Assembly (NCBI RefSeq): GCF_032190615.1 | Contig: NZ_JAVLAT010000001.1 | Coordinates: 2,259,105-2,323,104, forward strand | Direction of reading: 5' to 3' | Source of the DNA: Brucella pseudogrignonensis | GTDB lineage: Bacteria; Pseudomonadota; Alphaproteobacteria; Rhizobiales; Rhizobiaceae | Length of the DNA stretch: 64,000 nt | Notes under the pieces: model-generated | The model's database searches: none | What the model was told of the DNA's origin: nothing | What the model saw: the letters and a program-made list of their open reading frames with translations, nothing else | Part shown: in pieces, positions 38,138 through 45,607 of the stretch | Layout: every line of letters begins with the position of its first letter | Position numbering within the stretch: position 1 is the stretch's first letter | Made by a program: the position numbers and the translations under genes

Positions 38138-39406
38138 ATGAACATCCAGACCTCAAAACCAAGGACACCCGCTGAAAGCGCGCTTATCGACAGCTTCGCA
38201 ACCCGTATGGGCGAGTTGCCGGGCAATGGCGATGTCGTCATTGCGCGTGACAATGCGCTGGAAGAACTGAAAATCAATGGTCTTCCGTCGCGTCGCATTG
38301 AAAGCTGGCACTACACGGATTTCCGCACGCTGCTGAAAAGCGTGCCGGATTTCAATCCGACGGCTGGAACGAACGCGCTTCCAACATTGCTTGCAGGCTC
38401 GACTCTTCTTGCTGCAAGCAATGGTGCCGCACTGAGCGCCAAGGCTCCCGAAGGCGTGACACTGACGGCTGTGCGTGATGCGCTTTCTGATGGATCGCTC
38501 GTTCCGCAGCTTAGCGTTCGTGGCACTGACGACACGATTGGCCAGATCAATGCTGCCTATGTCAGCGATGGTTGGGCTGTTTCGATTGCTGATGATGTTG
38601 AGCTTGAAGCCCCGCTTGAAATTCAGAACATCCAGAAGTCCGGGCAGGGGCATACACGCTTTCCGGTCGAAATTGGCTCGAATGCCAAGGCAACGATCAT
38701 CGAGCGCCAGACAGGCGGCGAGGACGATGCTTTCTCGACATCGGTAAGCAATGTGATTGTCGGCGATGGTGCTGATGTTATCTGGGTGATCCTGCGCGAT
38801 TTCGGTCATTCGACGCAGCTTGCGCAGTTTAATGCAACGATTGGCGCAGGTTCGAAGCTCACGCTTTACATCGTCAATGCCGGTGGCAAGCTGATCCGTC
38901 AGGAAGTGCATCTGACTGTTGCAGGTGAGGATTCGGATTTTGAACTCCGTGGCCTCAATCTGTTGGCTGACGATTCCCACACCGACATCACCATGACGGT
39001 TGCGCATCTGGTTGAGAATACACGTTCGACCCAGATCATCCGCAATGTGGTCAAGGACCGCGCACGCGGCGTTTTCCAGGGCATGATCCGTGTCGCACAG
39101 ATCGCTCAGAAAACCGATGCGCGCATGGCCTGCAATACGCTGCTGCTGTCTGATGATGGCGAGTTTGATGCAAAGCCTGAGCTTGAAATCTTTGCCGATG
39201 ACGTTGCTTGCGGTCACGGTGCAACGGTGACTGAGCTTTCCAAAGACTATCTCTTCTATCTGATGGCACGCGGCGTTCCTGAAAACGAAGCCCGCGGTTT
39301 GCTGATCAAGGCATTCATTGCCGAGATCATTGAAGAGCTGGAGAATGAAGCTCTGGTAGAGGCACTGGAAGAAGTGCTCTCAAACTGGCTTTCAGCCCAC
39401 GCTTGA
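38138..39406 (+). CDS. sufD: Fe-S assembly protein SufD
   Basis: SufD pairs with SufB to form the scaffold and helps iron entry. Family marks are the N-terminal LPSRRIESWHYTDFRTLLK, the beta-helical middle, and the C-terminal ACNTLLLSDDGEFDAKPELE, then VACGHGATVTELSKDYLFYL with the conserved histidine and RGVPENEARGLLIKAFIAEI. The protein is 422 residues. AGGAG precedes ATG 38138. A terminator-like hairpin immediately after the stop may reduce transcription of sufS and the last gene. Confidence 0.95.
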   Translation: MNIQTSKPRTPAESALIDSFATRMGELPGNGDVVIARDNALEELKINGLPSRRIESWHYTDFRTLLKSVPDFNPTAGTNALPTLLAGSTLLAASNGAALSAKAPEGVTLTAVRDALSDGSLVPQLSVRGTDDTIGQINAAYVSDGWAVSIADDVELEAPLEIQNIQKSGQGHTRFPVEIGSNAKATIIERQTGGEDDAFSTSVSNVIVGDGADVIWVILRDFGHSTQLAQFNATIGAGSKLTLYIVNAGGKLIRQEVHLTVAGEDSDFELRGLNLLADDSHTDITMTVAHLVENTRSTQIIRNVVKDRARGVFQGMIRVAQIAQKTDARMACNTLLLSDDGEFDAKPELEIFADDVACGHGATVTELSKDYLFYLMARGVPENEARGLLIKAFIAEIIEELENEALVEALEEVLSNWLSAHA

Positions 39407-39412
39407 TTGAAC

Positions 39413-39440
39413 AAGGCGGAGTAAAAATCTACTCCGCCTT
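39413..39440 (+). terminator. Intra-operon terminator-like hairpin between sufD and sufS
   Basis: A perfect 11-bp stem (39413-39423 with 39430-39440) has a six-base A-rich loop and only TTTT, starting in the last arm bases, after it. It lies between stop and start of two genes of the same pathway. It may act as an attenuator or as a barrier that sets relative levels. Confidence 0.7.
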
Positions 39441-39468
39441 TTCTGCCTCAATGGTAGAAGGAACGATC

Positions 39469-40713
39469 ATGAATCAAAAGAATCCGCTTATAGCGCGCTA
39501 TGACGTCGAGGCGATCCGCAGAGATTTCCCCATCCTGTCGCGGCAGGTTCATGGCAAGCCGCTCGTTTATCTTGATAATGGTGCGTCCGCGCAAAAGCCG
39601 CAAAGCGTCATTGATGCGATCACCAATGCTTATTCAAATGAATATGCGAATGTGCATCGCGGTCTGCATTTTCTCTCCAATGCTGCGACCGACGCTTACG
39701 AAAAATCGCGCGAAACAGTCCGCCGCTTTCTGAATGCTAGTTCGATAGACGAAGTCGTCTTCACCAAAAATGCGACCGAAGCAATCAATACGGTTGCCTA
39801 CGGCTATGGCATGCCACAGATTGGCGAGGGTGATGAAATCCTGCTGTCGATTATGGAACATCATTCCAATATCGTGCCATGGCATTTTATTCGAGAACGT
39901 CAGGGCGCAAAGCTCGTCTTCACACCCGTTGATGACGAAGGCGTGTTCCATATCGAGGAATTTGAAAAGCGCCTGACCGAGCGTACTAAGCTTGTCGCCA
40001 TTACTCATATGTCCAATGCGCTTGGCACAGTAACACCGATCAAAAAGATCGTCGAACTCGCCCATGCGCGTGGTATTCCGGTGCTGGTTGATGGCAGTCA
40101 GGGTGCGGTGCATATGCCTGTCGATGTGCAAGATCTTGGTTGTGACTGGTATGTCTTTACCGGACACAAGGTCTATGGTCCGTCCGGCATTGGTGTTCTT
40201 TATGGTCGCGCAGAAATGCTCGAAAAGATGCGCCCGTTTCAGGGCGGTGGCGAAATGATTGAGGAAGTGACGGAAGAAAACGTCACTTACAATCACCCGC
40301 CGCATCGTTTTGAGGCAGGCACGCCGCCAATTGTTCAGGCAATTGGCCTTTGTGCAGCGCTTGAATATATGGAAAAAGTCGGCCGTCACGCGATTGCAGC
40401 GCATGAAGAAGACTTGCGCGACTATGCGAATGAGCAGTTGGGTAAGATCAATAGCTTACGCATTTATGGCAATGCGCCGGACAAGGGCGCTATTATTTCG
40501 TTTGCGCTGGAAGGTATTCACGCGCATGACGTTTCGATGGTGATTGACCGGGCAGGGGTTGCGGTGCGTGCAGGCACACATTGCGCACAGCCGCTCTTGA
40601 AACGTTTTGGCGTCACCTCTACATGCCGTGCTTCATTCGCACTATATAATACACGCGCTGAAGTCGATGCATTGGCAGAAGCCTTGGAAAAGGCAAGGAA
40701 GTTTTTCGGATGA
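39469..40713 (+). CDS. sufS: Cysteine desulfurase SufS
   Basis: SufS supplies sulfur to the SufBCD scaffold, usually through SufE or SufU. PLP lysine is in FTGHKVYGPSGIGVLYG, and the active cysteine is in RAGTHCAQPLLKRFG. The N-terminus has RRDFPILSRQVHGKPLVYLD. The open frame begins at TTG 39403, overlapping sufD, but ATG 39469 has AAGGA eight bases upstream and gives the normal 414-residue protein, so it is preferred. This leaves the hairpin at 39413-39440 in the untranslated gap. The stop overlaps the next gene by four bases. Confidence 0.95.
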   Translation: MNQKNPLIARYDVEAIRRDFPILSRQVHGKPLVYLDNGASAQKPQSVIDAITNAYSNEYANVHRGLHFLSNAATDAYEKSRETVRRFLNASSIDEVVFTKNATEAINTVAYGYGMPQIGEGDEILLSIMEHHSNIVPWHFIRERQGAKLVFTPVDDEGVFHIEEFEKRLTERTKLVAITHMSNALGTVTPIKKIVELAHARGIPVLVDGSQGAVHMPVDVQDLGCDWYVFTGHKVYGPSGIGVLYGRAEMLEKMRPFQGGGEMIEEVTEENVTYNHPPHRFEAGTPPIVQAIGLCAALEYMEKVGRHAIAAHEEDLRDYANEQLGKINSLRIYGNAPDKGAIISFALEGIHAHDVSMVIDRAGVAVRAGTHCAQPLLKRFGVTSTCRASFALYNTRAEVDALAEALEKARKFFG

Positions 40714-41129
40714 CCGAGATTGAACAAAAAGTTCATGAGCAGACTGAAACCGCGATGGACGATGCAGGTGCATCGGCAGGGGATAAGTATGTTTTCTCCG
40801 CCTCTGCTATTCCACAGGAAGAATTGCTTCGCCTGACTGATGACATCATCAGCGCACTGAAGACAGTTTATGATCCTGAAATTCCAGCGGATATTTACGA
40901 GCTTGGTCTGATCTATAAGATCGACATTGAAGATGACCGCACTGTCAAAATCGAAATGACACTGACCGCACCGGGTTGTCCGGTTGCTGGCGAAATGCCG
41001 GGCTGGGTTGAGAATGCTGTCGGTGCAGTTGAAGGCGTTTCGATGGTCGAAGTGACGATGACTTTTGATCCGCCATGGTCAGCTGATCGTATGTCGGAAG
41101 AGGCACAGGTTGCCGTCGGCTGGTATTAA
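40710..41129 (+). CDS. SUF-associated DUF59/MIP18 family protein (SufT-like)
   Basis: The 139-residue protein has a variable acidic N-terminus (about residues 1-40) and a DUF59 domain with the pattern LKTVYDPEIPADIYELGLIYKI and MTLTAPGCPVAGEMPGWVENA. DUF59 proteins (SufT, MIP18) help cluster maturation or transfer. It overlaps sufS by four bases (ATGA), so translation is coupled. In other Brucellaceae an A-type carrier gene (sufA-like) commonly follows, but here a terminator closes the operon. Confidence 0.92.
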   Translation: MTEIEQKVHEQTETAMDDAGASAGDKYVFSASAIPQEELLRLTDDIISALKTVYDPEIPADIYELGLIYKIDIEDDRTVKIEMTLTAPGCPVAGEMPGWVENAVGAVEGVSMVEVTMTFDPPWSADRMSEEAQVAVGWY

Positions 41130-41130
41130 A

Positions 41131-41159
41131 ATAAAAGCCCCGCATTGCGGGGCTTTTAT
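41131..41159. terminator. Bidirectional terminator ending the suf operon
   Basis: A perfect 13-bp stem (41131-41143 with 41147-41159) and three-base loop have T-rich tails in both directions. It faces the glycosyltransferase gene. Confidence 0.92.
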
Positions 41160-42131
41160 TTAATGGCCGGTGGTATTGGCATAATGCATGGAATTTTTGC
41201 CAAAGCACCCTTGTAAAAGACCAACCAAACCGCCGAGTGCTGTTGCGGAGGAAACAAGACCCTGACCGCCACGGAATGGAATGGAAAGACTTGCACCGAT
41301 AAATTTAACCGCACGTCCTGCAATCTTTACAGGCAGCTTTTTCAGTGTTTTGTTCGGGTTCTCCCGATAACGGGCACCAAATTCCGTGATGTTATGATCA
41401 CGATTGCGGCGATAATGATAACTCAGCGTCAGGCGAGATGATGGCACTGTTTCATAGACGATAGCATCGCACGCCCAGCCTGTTTTGGCATGGAGTGATT
41501 TCGCTTTTGCCCACAGATTCCAGTCTTCGCCGCCTGTTAGTCCAAATTGGGAATCAAAGCGTAAACCAGTGGTTCGGAAGAAATCGAGCTTCCCCATCCA
41601 GCTACCGGTGGCAACTTTAATAGAGTCGCTACGCCCCGCCTCGCATTTTAATCGACACTTTCGCTCTGACTTATAGCCACTACGCTCAATCCCCGACCAA
41701 ACAAGCTTTTGTAGAAGCGTCAGGTTTTCGTCAAAAGGCTTTGGTCTGACCGGGGAGCCAATAATATCAAGATCAAGACGATCCCGTTCAGCCAACAGAT
41801 TAATCAACCAATCCTGCTCAACGAACTCATCGTCATCGACATAAACCAGAAAATCAAAGCCGTGCTCAATTGAATGGTTCAGCGCTCGATTACGTGCTGA
41901 TGATATTCCCAATACCTCTTCGACAACATATTCAATATTATCGTTTGGCATATTTGTACGGAATTGATTGATCGTCGCTTCAAGTGTTGGCGAAGCGTTA
42001 TTTTCGACAACTAAAAATGAAATATCAGCATTATTTGGCTTTTTAATCGCCGCAAGCGACGAGAACAACATGCAGAGCATGTTTGGCCTGTTGCGTGTAG
42101 CAACTGAAATGCAGATTCGCCGTTGTGACAT
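41160..42131 (-). CDS. Family 2 glycosyltransferase
   Basis: The 323-residue protein has a GT-A fold: N-terminal ICISVATRNRPNMLCMLFSSL, the central LGISSARNRALNHSI, and the metal-binding DxD-like motif VYVDDDEFVEQDW (about residues 95-107). The later GGEDWNLWAKAK contains the likely catalytic ED pair. A hydrophobic C-terminal segment (about 275-305) may attach it to the membrane. Such enzymes add sugars to exopolysaccharide or lipopolysaccharide. It lies alone between the suf operon and the phage attachment site and is more AT-rich than the suf genes, so it could be a lateral acquisition. The donor and acceptor are unknown. Confidence 0.87.
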   Translation of the reverse strand: MSQRRICISVATRNRPNMLCMLFSSLAAIKKPNNADISFLVVENNASPTLEATINQFRTNMPNDNIEYVVEEVLGISSARNRALNHSIEHGFDFLVYVDDDEFVEQDWLINLLAERDRLDLDIIGSPVRPKPFDENLTLLQKLVWSGIERSGYKSERKCRLKCEAGRSDSIKVATGSWMGKLDFFRTTGLRFDSQFGLTGGEDWNLWAKAKSLHAKTGWACDAIVYETVPSSRLTLSYHYRRNRDHNITEFGARYRENPNKTLKKLPVKIAGRAVKFIGASLSIPFRGGQGLVSSATALGGLVGLLQGCFGKNSMHYANTTGH

Positions 42132-42307
42132 GATAGATTTCGCCCCGAAATATATCTGAAATATTATGCAAGCTTATTATTTAATAATTATGAATGCAAT
42201 AGTTGAAATATTTCAATGCTAATAAGTTGGTATCATTGTGAATGATAACATCTCATTTAAGTATGTAAAAGTCTGGGGTTTTTGTGCTGCGCACCAGATA
42301 CAAATAG

Positions 42308-42357
42308 TGGTGCCCCCAGAGAGACTCGAACTCCCGACCCCCTGATTACAAATCAGG
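42308..42357 (-). other. Left prophage attachment site: 3' half of tRNA-Thr(TGT)
   Basis: On the minus strand, 50 bases reproduce the 3' half of tRNA-Thr: a 5-bp anticodon stem enclosing a loop with TGT, variable region, T-arm GTTCGAGTC, acceptor 3' strand and CCA (42308-42310). The D-arm and the 5' acceptor strand are missing upstream, where unrelated sequence begins. Such a partial tRNA next to an integrase is the displaced end of a tRNA target. The intact tRNA-Thr should be at the other prophage end, beyond the window. Confidence 0.88.
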
Positions 42358-42410
42358 ACCGAGGCCTTATTTTCTGGGCTTCTTAGCTCCCATGTTGCAT
42401 TCTTGTCGCG

Positions 42411-43655
42411 TCAGATACCGCCTGAATAGATTGAGTCCGCTGCCGCAGCAAGCTCTTTTCCGTCATCATCACGCGGGAAAAGATGCCCGTATGTGTCCAT
42501 TGTCATCGCAATTGTTGAATGCCCCATACGCTCCTGAACGAGCTTTGGAGGCAATTCCAAACCGCCGTCAGCCTTCCGATTTATGCACCAAGATGCGTAC
42601 CAATGTCGCAGGCAGTGCATGCCGGTGTATTTAGCTTCAAAGACTGACTCGCCATTCTCGTCTTTATCGCCACTATCGATGGAGACGCCAGCAGCTATCC
42701 AAGCTGGATGAAGGCCACGCCGGAGAATGTTCCGAAGTCCTTCAACATTGCCTGCCCCATTCGGAAACACCAATTCAAGAACCGTTACGGGATTTCCGTC
42801 AGCATCCTTTTTGCCGGTATCGCGGCGAGGGCAGGCGAGCTTCCATTCCTTCAGTGTATTAATGACCAGAGGCGGAACAGGTATAGTCCGCTCACCTGAA
42901 ATTGATTTAGGCTTGCCAATGTCATCGTAGCGATCCGCACGTTGATGAACGCGCAAAGTCTTTTTCTCAAAGTCTACATCTTCCCAGCGCAAACCACGAA
43001 GCTCGGAGGCGCGAAGCCCGGTAAAGATTGCCGTCATGATCAATGGTCGCCAGCGTCCCGAAATCGAACCAAGAAGCGCGGTTATCTCTTCACGTGCAGG
43101 AATATCAATACCGACCTTTAAACGGCCTTTCTGACGCTTCTCTGAGCGGCTTGCGCCTTTGCCTCGTTTGGCCTGCATCTCTCTTGCTGCATTGCGCACC
43201 ACAAGACCACGCTCCTGTGCATCTGCCAGCATCGTTCCAAGAGTCGTGAGTGTCCGCTTGATCATAAAAGCCGACCTGTCCGCGTTGCGCAACTCGTCCT
43301 CGTAGGCCCGTAAGCGAACCGTGTTGAGTGCTGTCAGCTTCGCAGAGCCAAGGAAGGGCGCGATGTGCAGGCGCAGTGTCCGCTCGTAATCCTCGACCGA
43401 TGATCGTTCAAGATCAGAGCGTTTCACCGCAGCTATCCAGAGCTTGCCAGCCTCATAGACAGTTACTGTTGCACTGTCAGCGACATGCGTACCTTCGCGC
43501 ACTTCGACCTTTGCCGTGGCTTCAAAATCAACGGCCTCTTTTTTGCGGTCAAACGTCTTGAGGCGGCGCTTGCCATGCAGATCGACATAATCAACCACCC
43601 ATGCCGATTTCTGTTCGCCCTTCGGCGTTGTCCATTCTCGTTTGCGTATAGACAT
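42411..43655 (-). CDS. Phage tyrosine integrase
   Basis: The 414-residue recombinase contains the full catalytic set: R215 in AIFTGLRASELRGLRW, H347/R350 in GMHCLRHWYAS, H379 in RMGHST and nucleophile Y389 in TMDTYGHLF. The N-terminal part (about residues 1-60) is an arm-binding domain, and a SAM-like core-binding domain spans about 60-160. It is transcribed toward the tRNA-Thr fragment 54 bases away and should catalyse integration into that gene. Its start overlaps the stop of the Arc-like gene (TGATG), so the two form an operon. Confidence 0.95.
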   Translation of the reverse strand: MSIRKREWTTPKGEQKSAWVVDYVDLHGKRRLKTFDRKKEAVDFEATAKVEVREGTHVADSATVTVYEAGKLWIAAVKRSDLERSSVEDYERTLRLHIAPFLGSAKLTALNTVRLRAYEDELRNADRSAFMIKRTLTTLGTMLADAQERGLVVRNAAREMQAKRGKGASRSEKRQKGRLKVGIDIPAREEITALLGSISGRWRPLIMTAIFTGLRASELRGLRWEDVDFEKKTLRVHQRADRYDDIGKPKSISGERTIPVPPLVINTLKEWKLACPRRDTGKKDADGNPVTVLELVFPNGAGNVEGLRNILRRGLHPAWIAAGVSIDSGDKDENGESVFEAKYTGMHCLRHWYASWCINRKADGGLELPPKLVQERMGHSTIAMTMDTYGHLFPRDDDGKELAAAADSIYSGGI

Positions 43656-44356
43656 CAGAATGGGAAGTCCGGGTCAGTATCTTTATTCAAGTTCCTGCGG
43701 TTCTCTTCCATCTGAATTCGATCCCACAGCGACATGTTGGCATACTGAATTTGTTTCTCGAGTTTGTCTTTTGGAATGCTATCCAGAATTGCTTTTGCGC
43801 CTTCTACATCGTTCTCGCTCAACCGTTTTGTGAATTCAGCGAAGTCGTACTTGGGTAAGACCTCGGATAGATAAACGGCATCATGAAGTGGGTTAGCCTT
43901 TTCAGGTGGCGGCACAGCGTATTTTTCTGGACGCCCCACGACTTCCATAGCCCGAAGCTCTTCATCGCTATATTCTGGCTCGTACAAGTCTGCTTCAATT
44001 TCGGCTTGGCGCTCTCGATAATTCGACCACAGTTCGCCAACTGCATCTCTGGTTTCTGGATCAACATCAGTCACACGTCCGGTAATGATGCCGTGAACAG
44101 TCTCTTCAAAGTCAGTGATAAATTGTTGAACGCGTGGATCCGTTTTCCCGGCAGACAGCAGAGACAGTGCGTCACCAAGCTCTTGCAGGCGTTTTCCTAA
44201 AGGCCACTGTTCAGGCCATTCGCGCTCAAGTACGCGAACGATTTCATAATTCATACTCGTGCCTTCCCGATCAGCATGAGCTTTGATCCGGTCACGCAGG
44301 CCATCTGGTAGCCTAAGCACGTATTTGTCTTGGGGTTGCACAGGTTTTTTTATCAT
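43655..44356 (-). CDS. Arc-type ribbon-helix-helix repressor with long C-terminal domain
   Basis: Residues 9-45 (KYVLRLPDGLRDRIKA, then ADREGTSMNYEIVRVLERE) match the Arc ribbon-helix-helix fold. A further 190 residues form an acidic helical domain of unknown function. ATG 44356 is used; an in-frame GTG 11 codons upstream would read through operator sequence. It is co-transcribed with the integrase and divergent from the early operon, across three palindromes of TGGCT-N3-AGCCA. It is the best candidate for the lysogeny repressor or the regulator of integrase; no CI-like gene is seen in the window. Confidence 0.85.
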   Translation of the reverse strand: MIKKPVQPQDKYVLRLPDGLRDRIKAHADREGTSMNYEIVRVLEREWPEQWPLGKRLQELGDALSLLSAGKTDPRVQQFITDFEETVHGIITGRVTDVDPETRDAVGELWSNYRERQAEIEADLYEPEYSDEELRAMEVVGRPEKYAVPPPEKANPLHDAVYLSEVLPKYDFAEFTKRLSENDVEGAKAILDSIPKDKLEKQIQYANMSLWDRIQMEENRRNLNKDTDPDFPF

Positions 44357-44358
44357 GG

Positions 44359-44431
44359 TGGCTACAAGCCATAAAAAACGGGTTGACACAATACTGGCTA
44401 TCAGCCATGGTTAACAAATGGCTACCAGCCA
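44359..44431. promoter_or_regulatory. Three-palindrome operator between repressor and early operon
   Basis: Three 13-bp palindromes with identical arms TGGCT/AGCCA and a 3-base centre occur at 44359-44371, 44395-44407 and 44419-44431. Centres are 36 and 24 bp apart, both multiples of 12, suggesting related faces of the helix. The first abuts the repressor start codon. TTGACA at 44383-44388 (plus) and TTGTTA/TATTGT on the minus strand lie among them, so bound protein would block both promoters. Binding by the adjacent Arc-like protein is inferred. Confidence 0.8.
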
Positions 44432-44465
44432 TTACAATAACTACACCTGATAGGATGGCGCGAAA

Positions 44466-44654
44466 ATGGCAGAGTCAGAAACTAAAATCGATTTGATCTG
44501 GGGCATTAATGCGATTGCGAAGCTGATCGGACGAACCGACAGGCAGGCTTTCCACATGGCAAGCACAGGACAAATCCCAGCAAAGAAAGTCGGGGGGCGT
44601 TGGTGCGCTGAACGCGGCGAACTGGTGGCTTTCTTCAAAGGGAAAGCCGCATGA
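44466..44654 (+). CDS. Small helix-turn-helix protein (excisionase-like)
   Basis: The 62-residue protein resembles small winged HTH/excisionase-type DNA-binding proteins: GINAIAKLIGRTDRQAFHMASTG forms the helix-turn-helix, and IPAKKVGGRWCAERGELVAFF is the wing and following helix. It is the first gene rightward from the operator region. It may be an excisionase, partner to the integrase, or an early regulator; sequence alone does not decide. Its stop overlaps the next start by four bases. Confidence 0.75.
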   Translation: MAESETKIDLIWGINAIAKLIGRTDRQAFHMASTGQIPAKKVGGRWCAERGELVAFFKGKAA

Positions 44655-44956
44655 CCCAGAAAGCAAAAAGCCCGGCAGTGCGCCAACACTTGCCGAGCCG
44701 AGTTCAAACCCAGACTAAAGGATTGAAGAACATGGACAGCAATAGCACACAGAACGCCGGGGGCGCAACTGAGTTGCCGGTTGAACGGGTAAACCGCTTA
44801 TCGCGGGAATTATCCGAAGCGCTCAACGGATGGATGGACGGCGAATTTATGGCCGTGATCCTGCCATCCACACGCGGCAACGGCTACCCGATTATGTTCG
44901 GGAACATCGACAATCAGAAAGAAGCTCTTGAGGTCATGGCGGGGAGGGCAATTTGA
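44651..44956 (+). CDS. Phage early hypothetical protein
   Basis: No family is recognised. The conserved-looking part is the C-terminal half (VNRLSRELSEALNGWMDGEF, then PIMFGNIDNQKEALEVM), which resembles small phage proteins of unknown role. The frame can start at ATG 44651, overlapping the previous gene, or at ATG 44732 (75 residues). An imperfect hairpin at 44673-44695 lies between the two, favouring the later start with a structured leader. The stop overlaps the next gene by one base. Confidence 0.6.
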   Translation: MTQKAKSPAVRQHLPSRVQTQTKGLKNMDSNSTQNAGGATELPVERVNRLSRELSEALNGWMDGEFMAVILPSTRGNGYPIMFGNIDNQKEALEVMAGRAI

Positions 44957-45225
44957 TGGCTGGCGCAAGAATTATTCGTACTCAACACGATGAGATTGCC
45001 GACTTAGAAACTCCGATTTGTGATGCCGAAAATTCAATCTCAATTTTACAGCGCCTGCTCGACATGAATTTCAGCAAGCCTCACACAGAATTAACAGGAA
45101 GCCCCGAACGGTTTCACCTTAGCGAAAGCCAAGTCTCGGACATGCTTTTCGCCGCGAACTTGGTCATGACCTCTGTAGCCCACATAAAAGCGCAGTGGGA
45201 CGTAGCTTTGGAGGCAAGACGATGA
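44956..45225 (+). CDS. Phage early hypothetical protein
   Basis: This 89-residue product is mostly helical; its N-terminal part resembles a short coiled coil (HDEIADLETPICDAENSISI). No family is recognised. It is embedded in the early chain: its ATG overlaps the previous stop (TGATG) and its own stop overlaps the next ATG. Such overlaps support translation of the whole group. Confidence 0.6.
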   Translation: MAGARIIRTQHDEIADLETPICDAENSISILQRLLDMNFSKPHTELTGSPERFHLSESQVSDMLFAANLVMTSVAHIKAQWDVALEARR

Positions 45226-45491
45226 GTGGCCTTCAACACCTTATCACTATGCACAAGGCAACCATGGCCGTTTATAACGGCGTCCCTGACGATGATTGGC
45301 CAGATATTGCGGATCAAGTCTCAGCGACGATTGAAACCTCACGCGCCGAGATTGTGAAGTATCGGCCTCACTCACTGCATGAAATGCACCGCAAAGCCGA
45401 GTTTATGCTGTCGTGTAAGTCGTTCACCGAATGGGGCGACATTGACATCAAGGACGTAATTCACGGTTTCACGCGTGGGGTGCAGTCATGA
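45222..45491 (+). CDS. Phage early hypothetical protein
   Basis: This 89-residue protein with no recognised domain starts at ATG 45222, overlapping the previous stop by four bases. It is acidic in the middle (GVPDDDWPDIADQ) and helical around RPHSLHEMHRKAEFML. The stop overlaps the next small gene. It may belong to the replication or host-takeover set of the phage; nothing more can be said. Confidence 0.6.
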   Translation: MSGLQHLITMHKATMAVYNGVPDDDWPDIADQVSATIETSRAEIVKYRPHSLHEMHRKAEFMLSCKSFTEWGDIDIKDVIHGFTRGVQS

Positions 45492-45607
45492 GCCTTTTCC
45501 GCCTTCGCATTAACGCAGCTCGCCTTGTCATGATCGTCGGCGGCTGGCTCGCTGTAACCATTTGCCCTGAGCTTAGAGAACCGGAAGATCGGGGAAGTGG
45601 CCGATGA
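45488..45607 (+). CDS. 39-residue phage protein with one hydrophobic segment
   Basis: ATG 45488 overlaps the upstream stop and TGA 45605-45607 overlaps the next start, so it fits exactly into the chain of coupled genes. It encodes a basic N-terminus and one hydrophobic stretch (LVMIVGGWLAVTI). The role is unknown; it could be a small inner-membrane protein. Confidence 0.5.
   Translation: MSLFRLRINAARLVMIVGGWLAVTICPELREPEDRGSGR

Noticed and set aside
37315-38298. 327-residue minus-strand frame across sufC
   Set aside because: Antisense to the clearly conserved sufC gene; no domain and no ribosome site.
38153-39217. 354-residue minus-strand frame across sufD
   Set aside because: Antisense to sufD, which has complete family motifs.
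42308-42357. A functional tRNA-Thr gene
   Set aside because: Only the 3' half is present. The sequence upstream on the minus strand cannot form a D-arm or pair with the acceptor strand.
44359-44431. CRISPR-like array
   Set aside because: The three repeats are 13-bp palindromes 11-23 bp apart at a divergent promoter, without spacer-length units; they fit operators.
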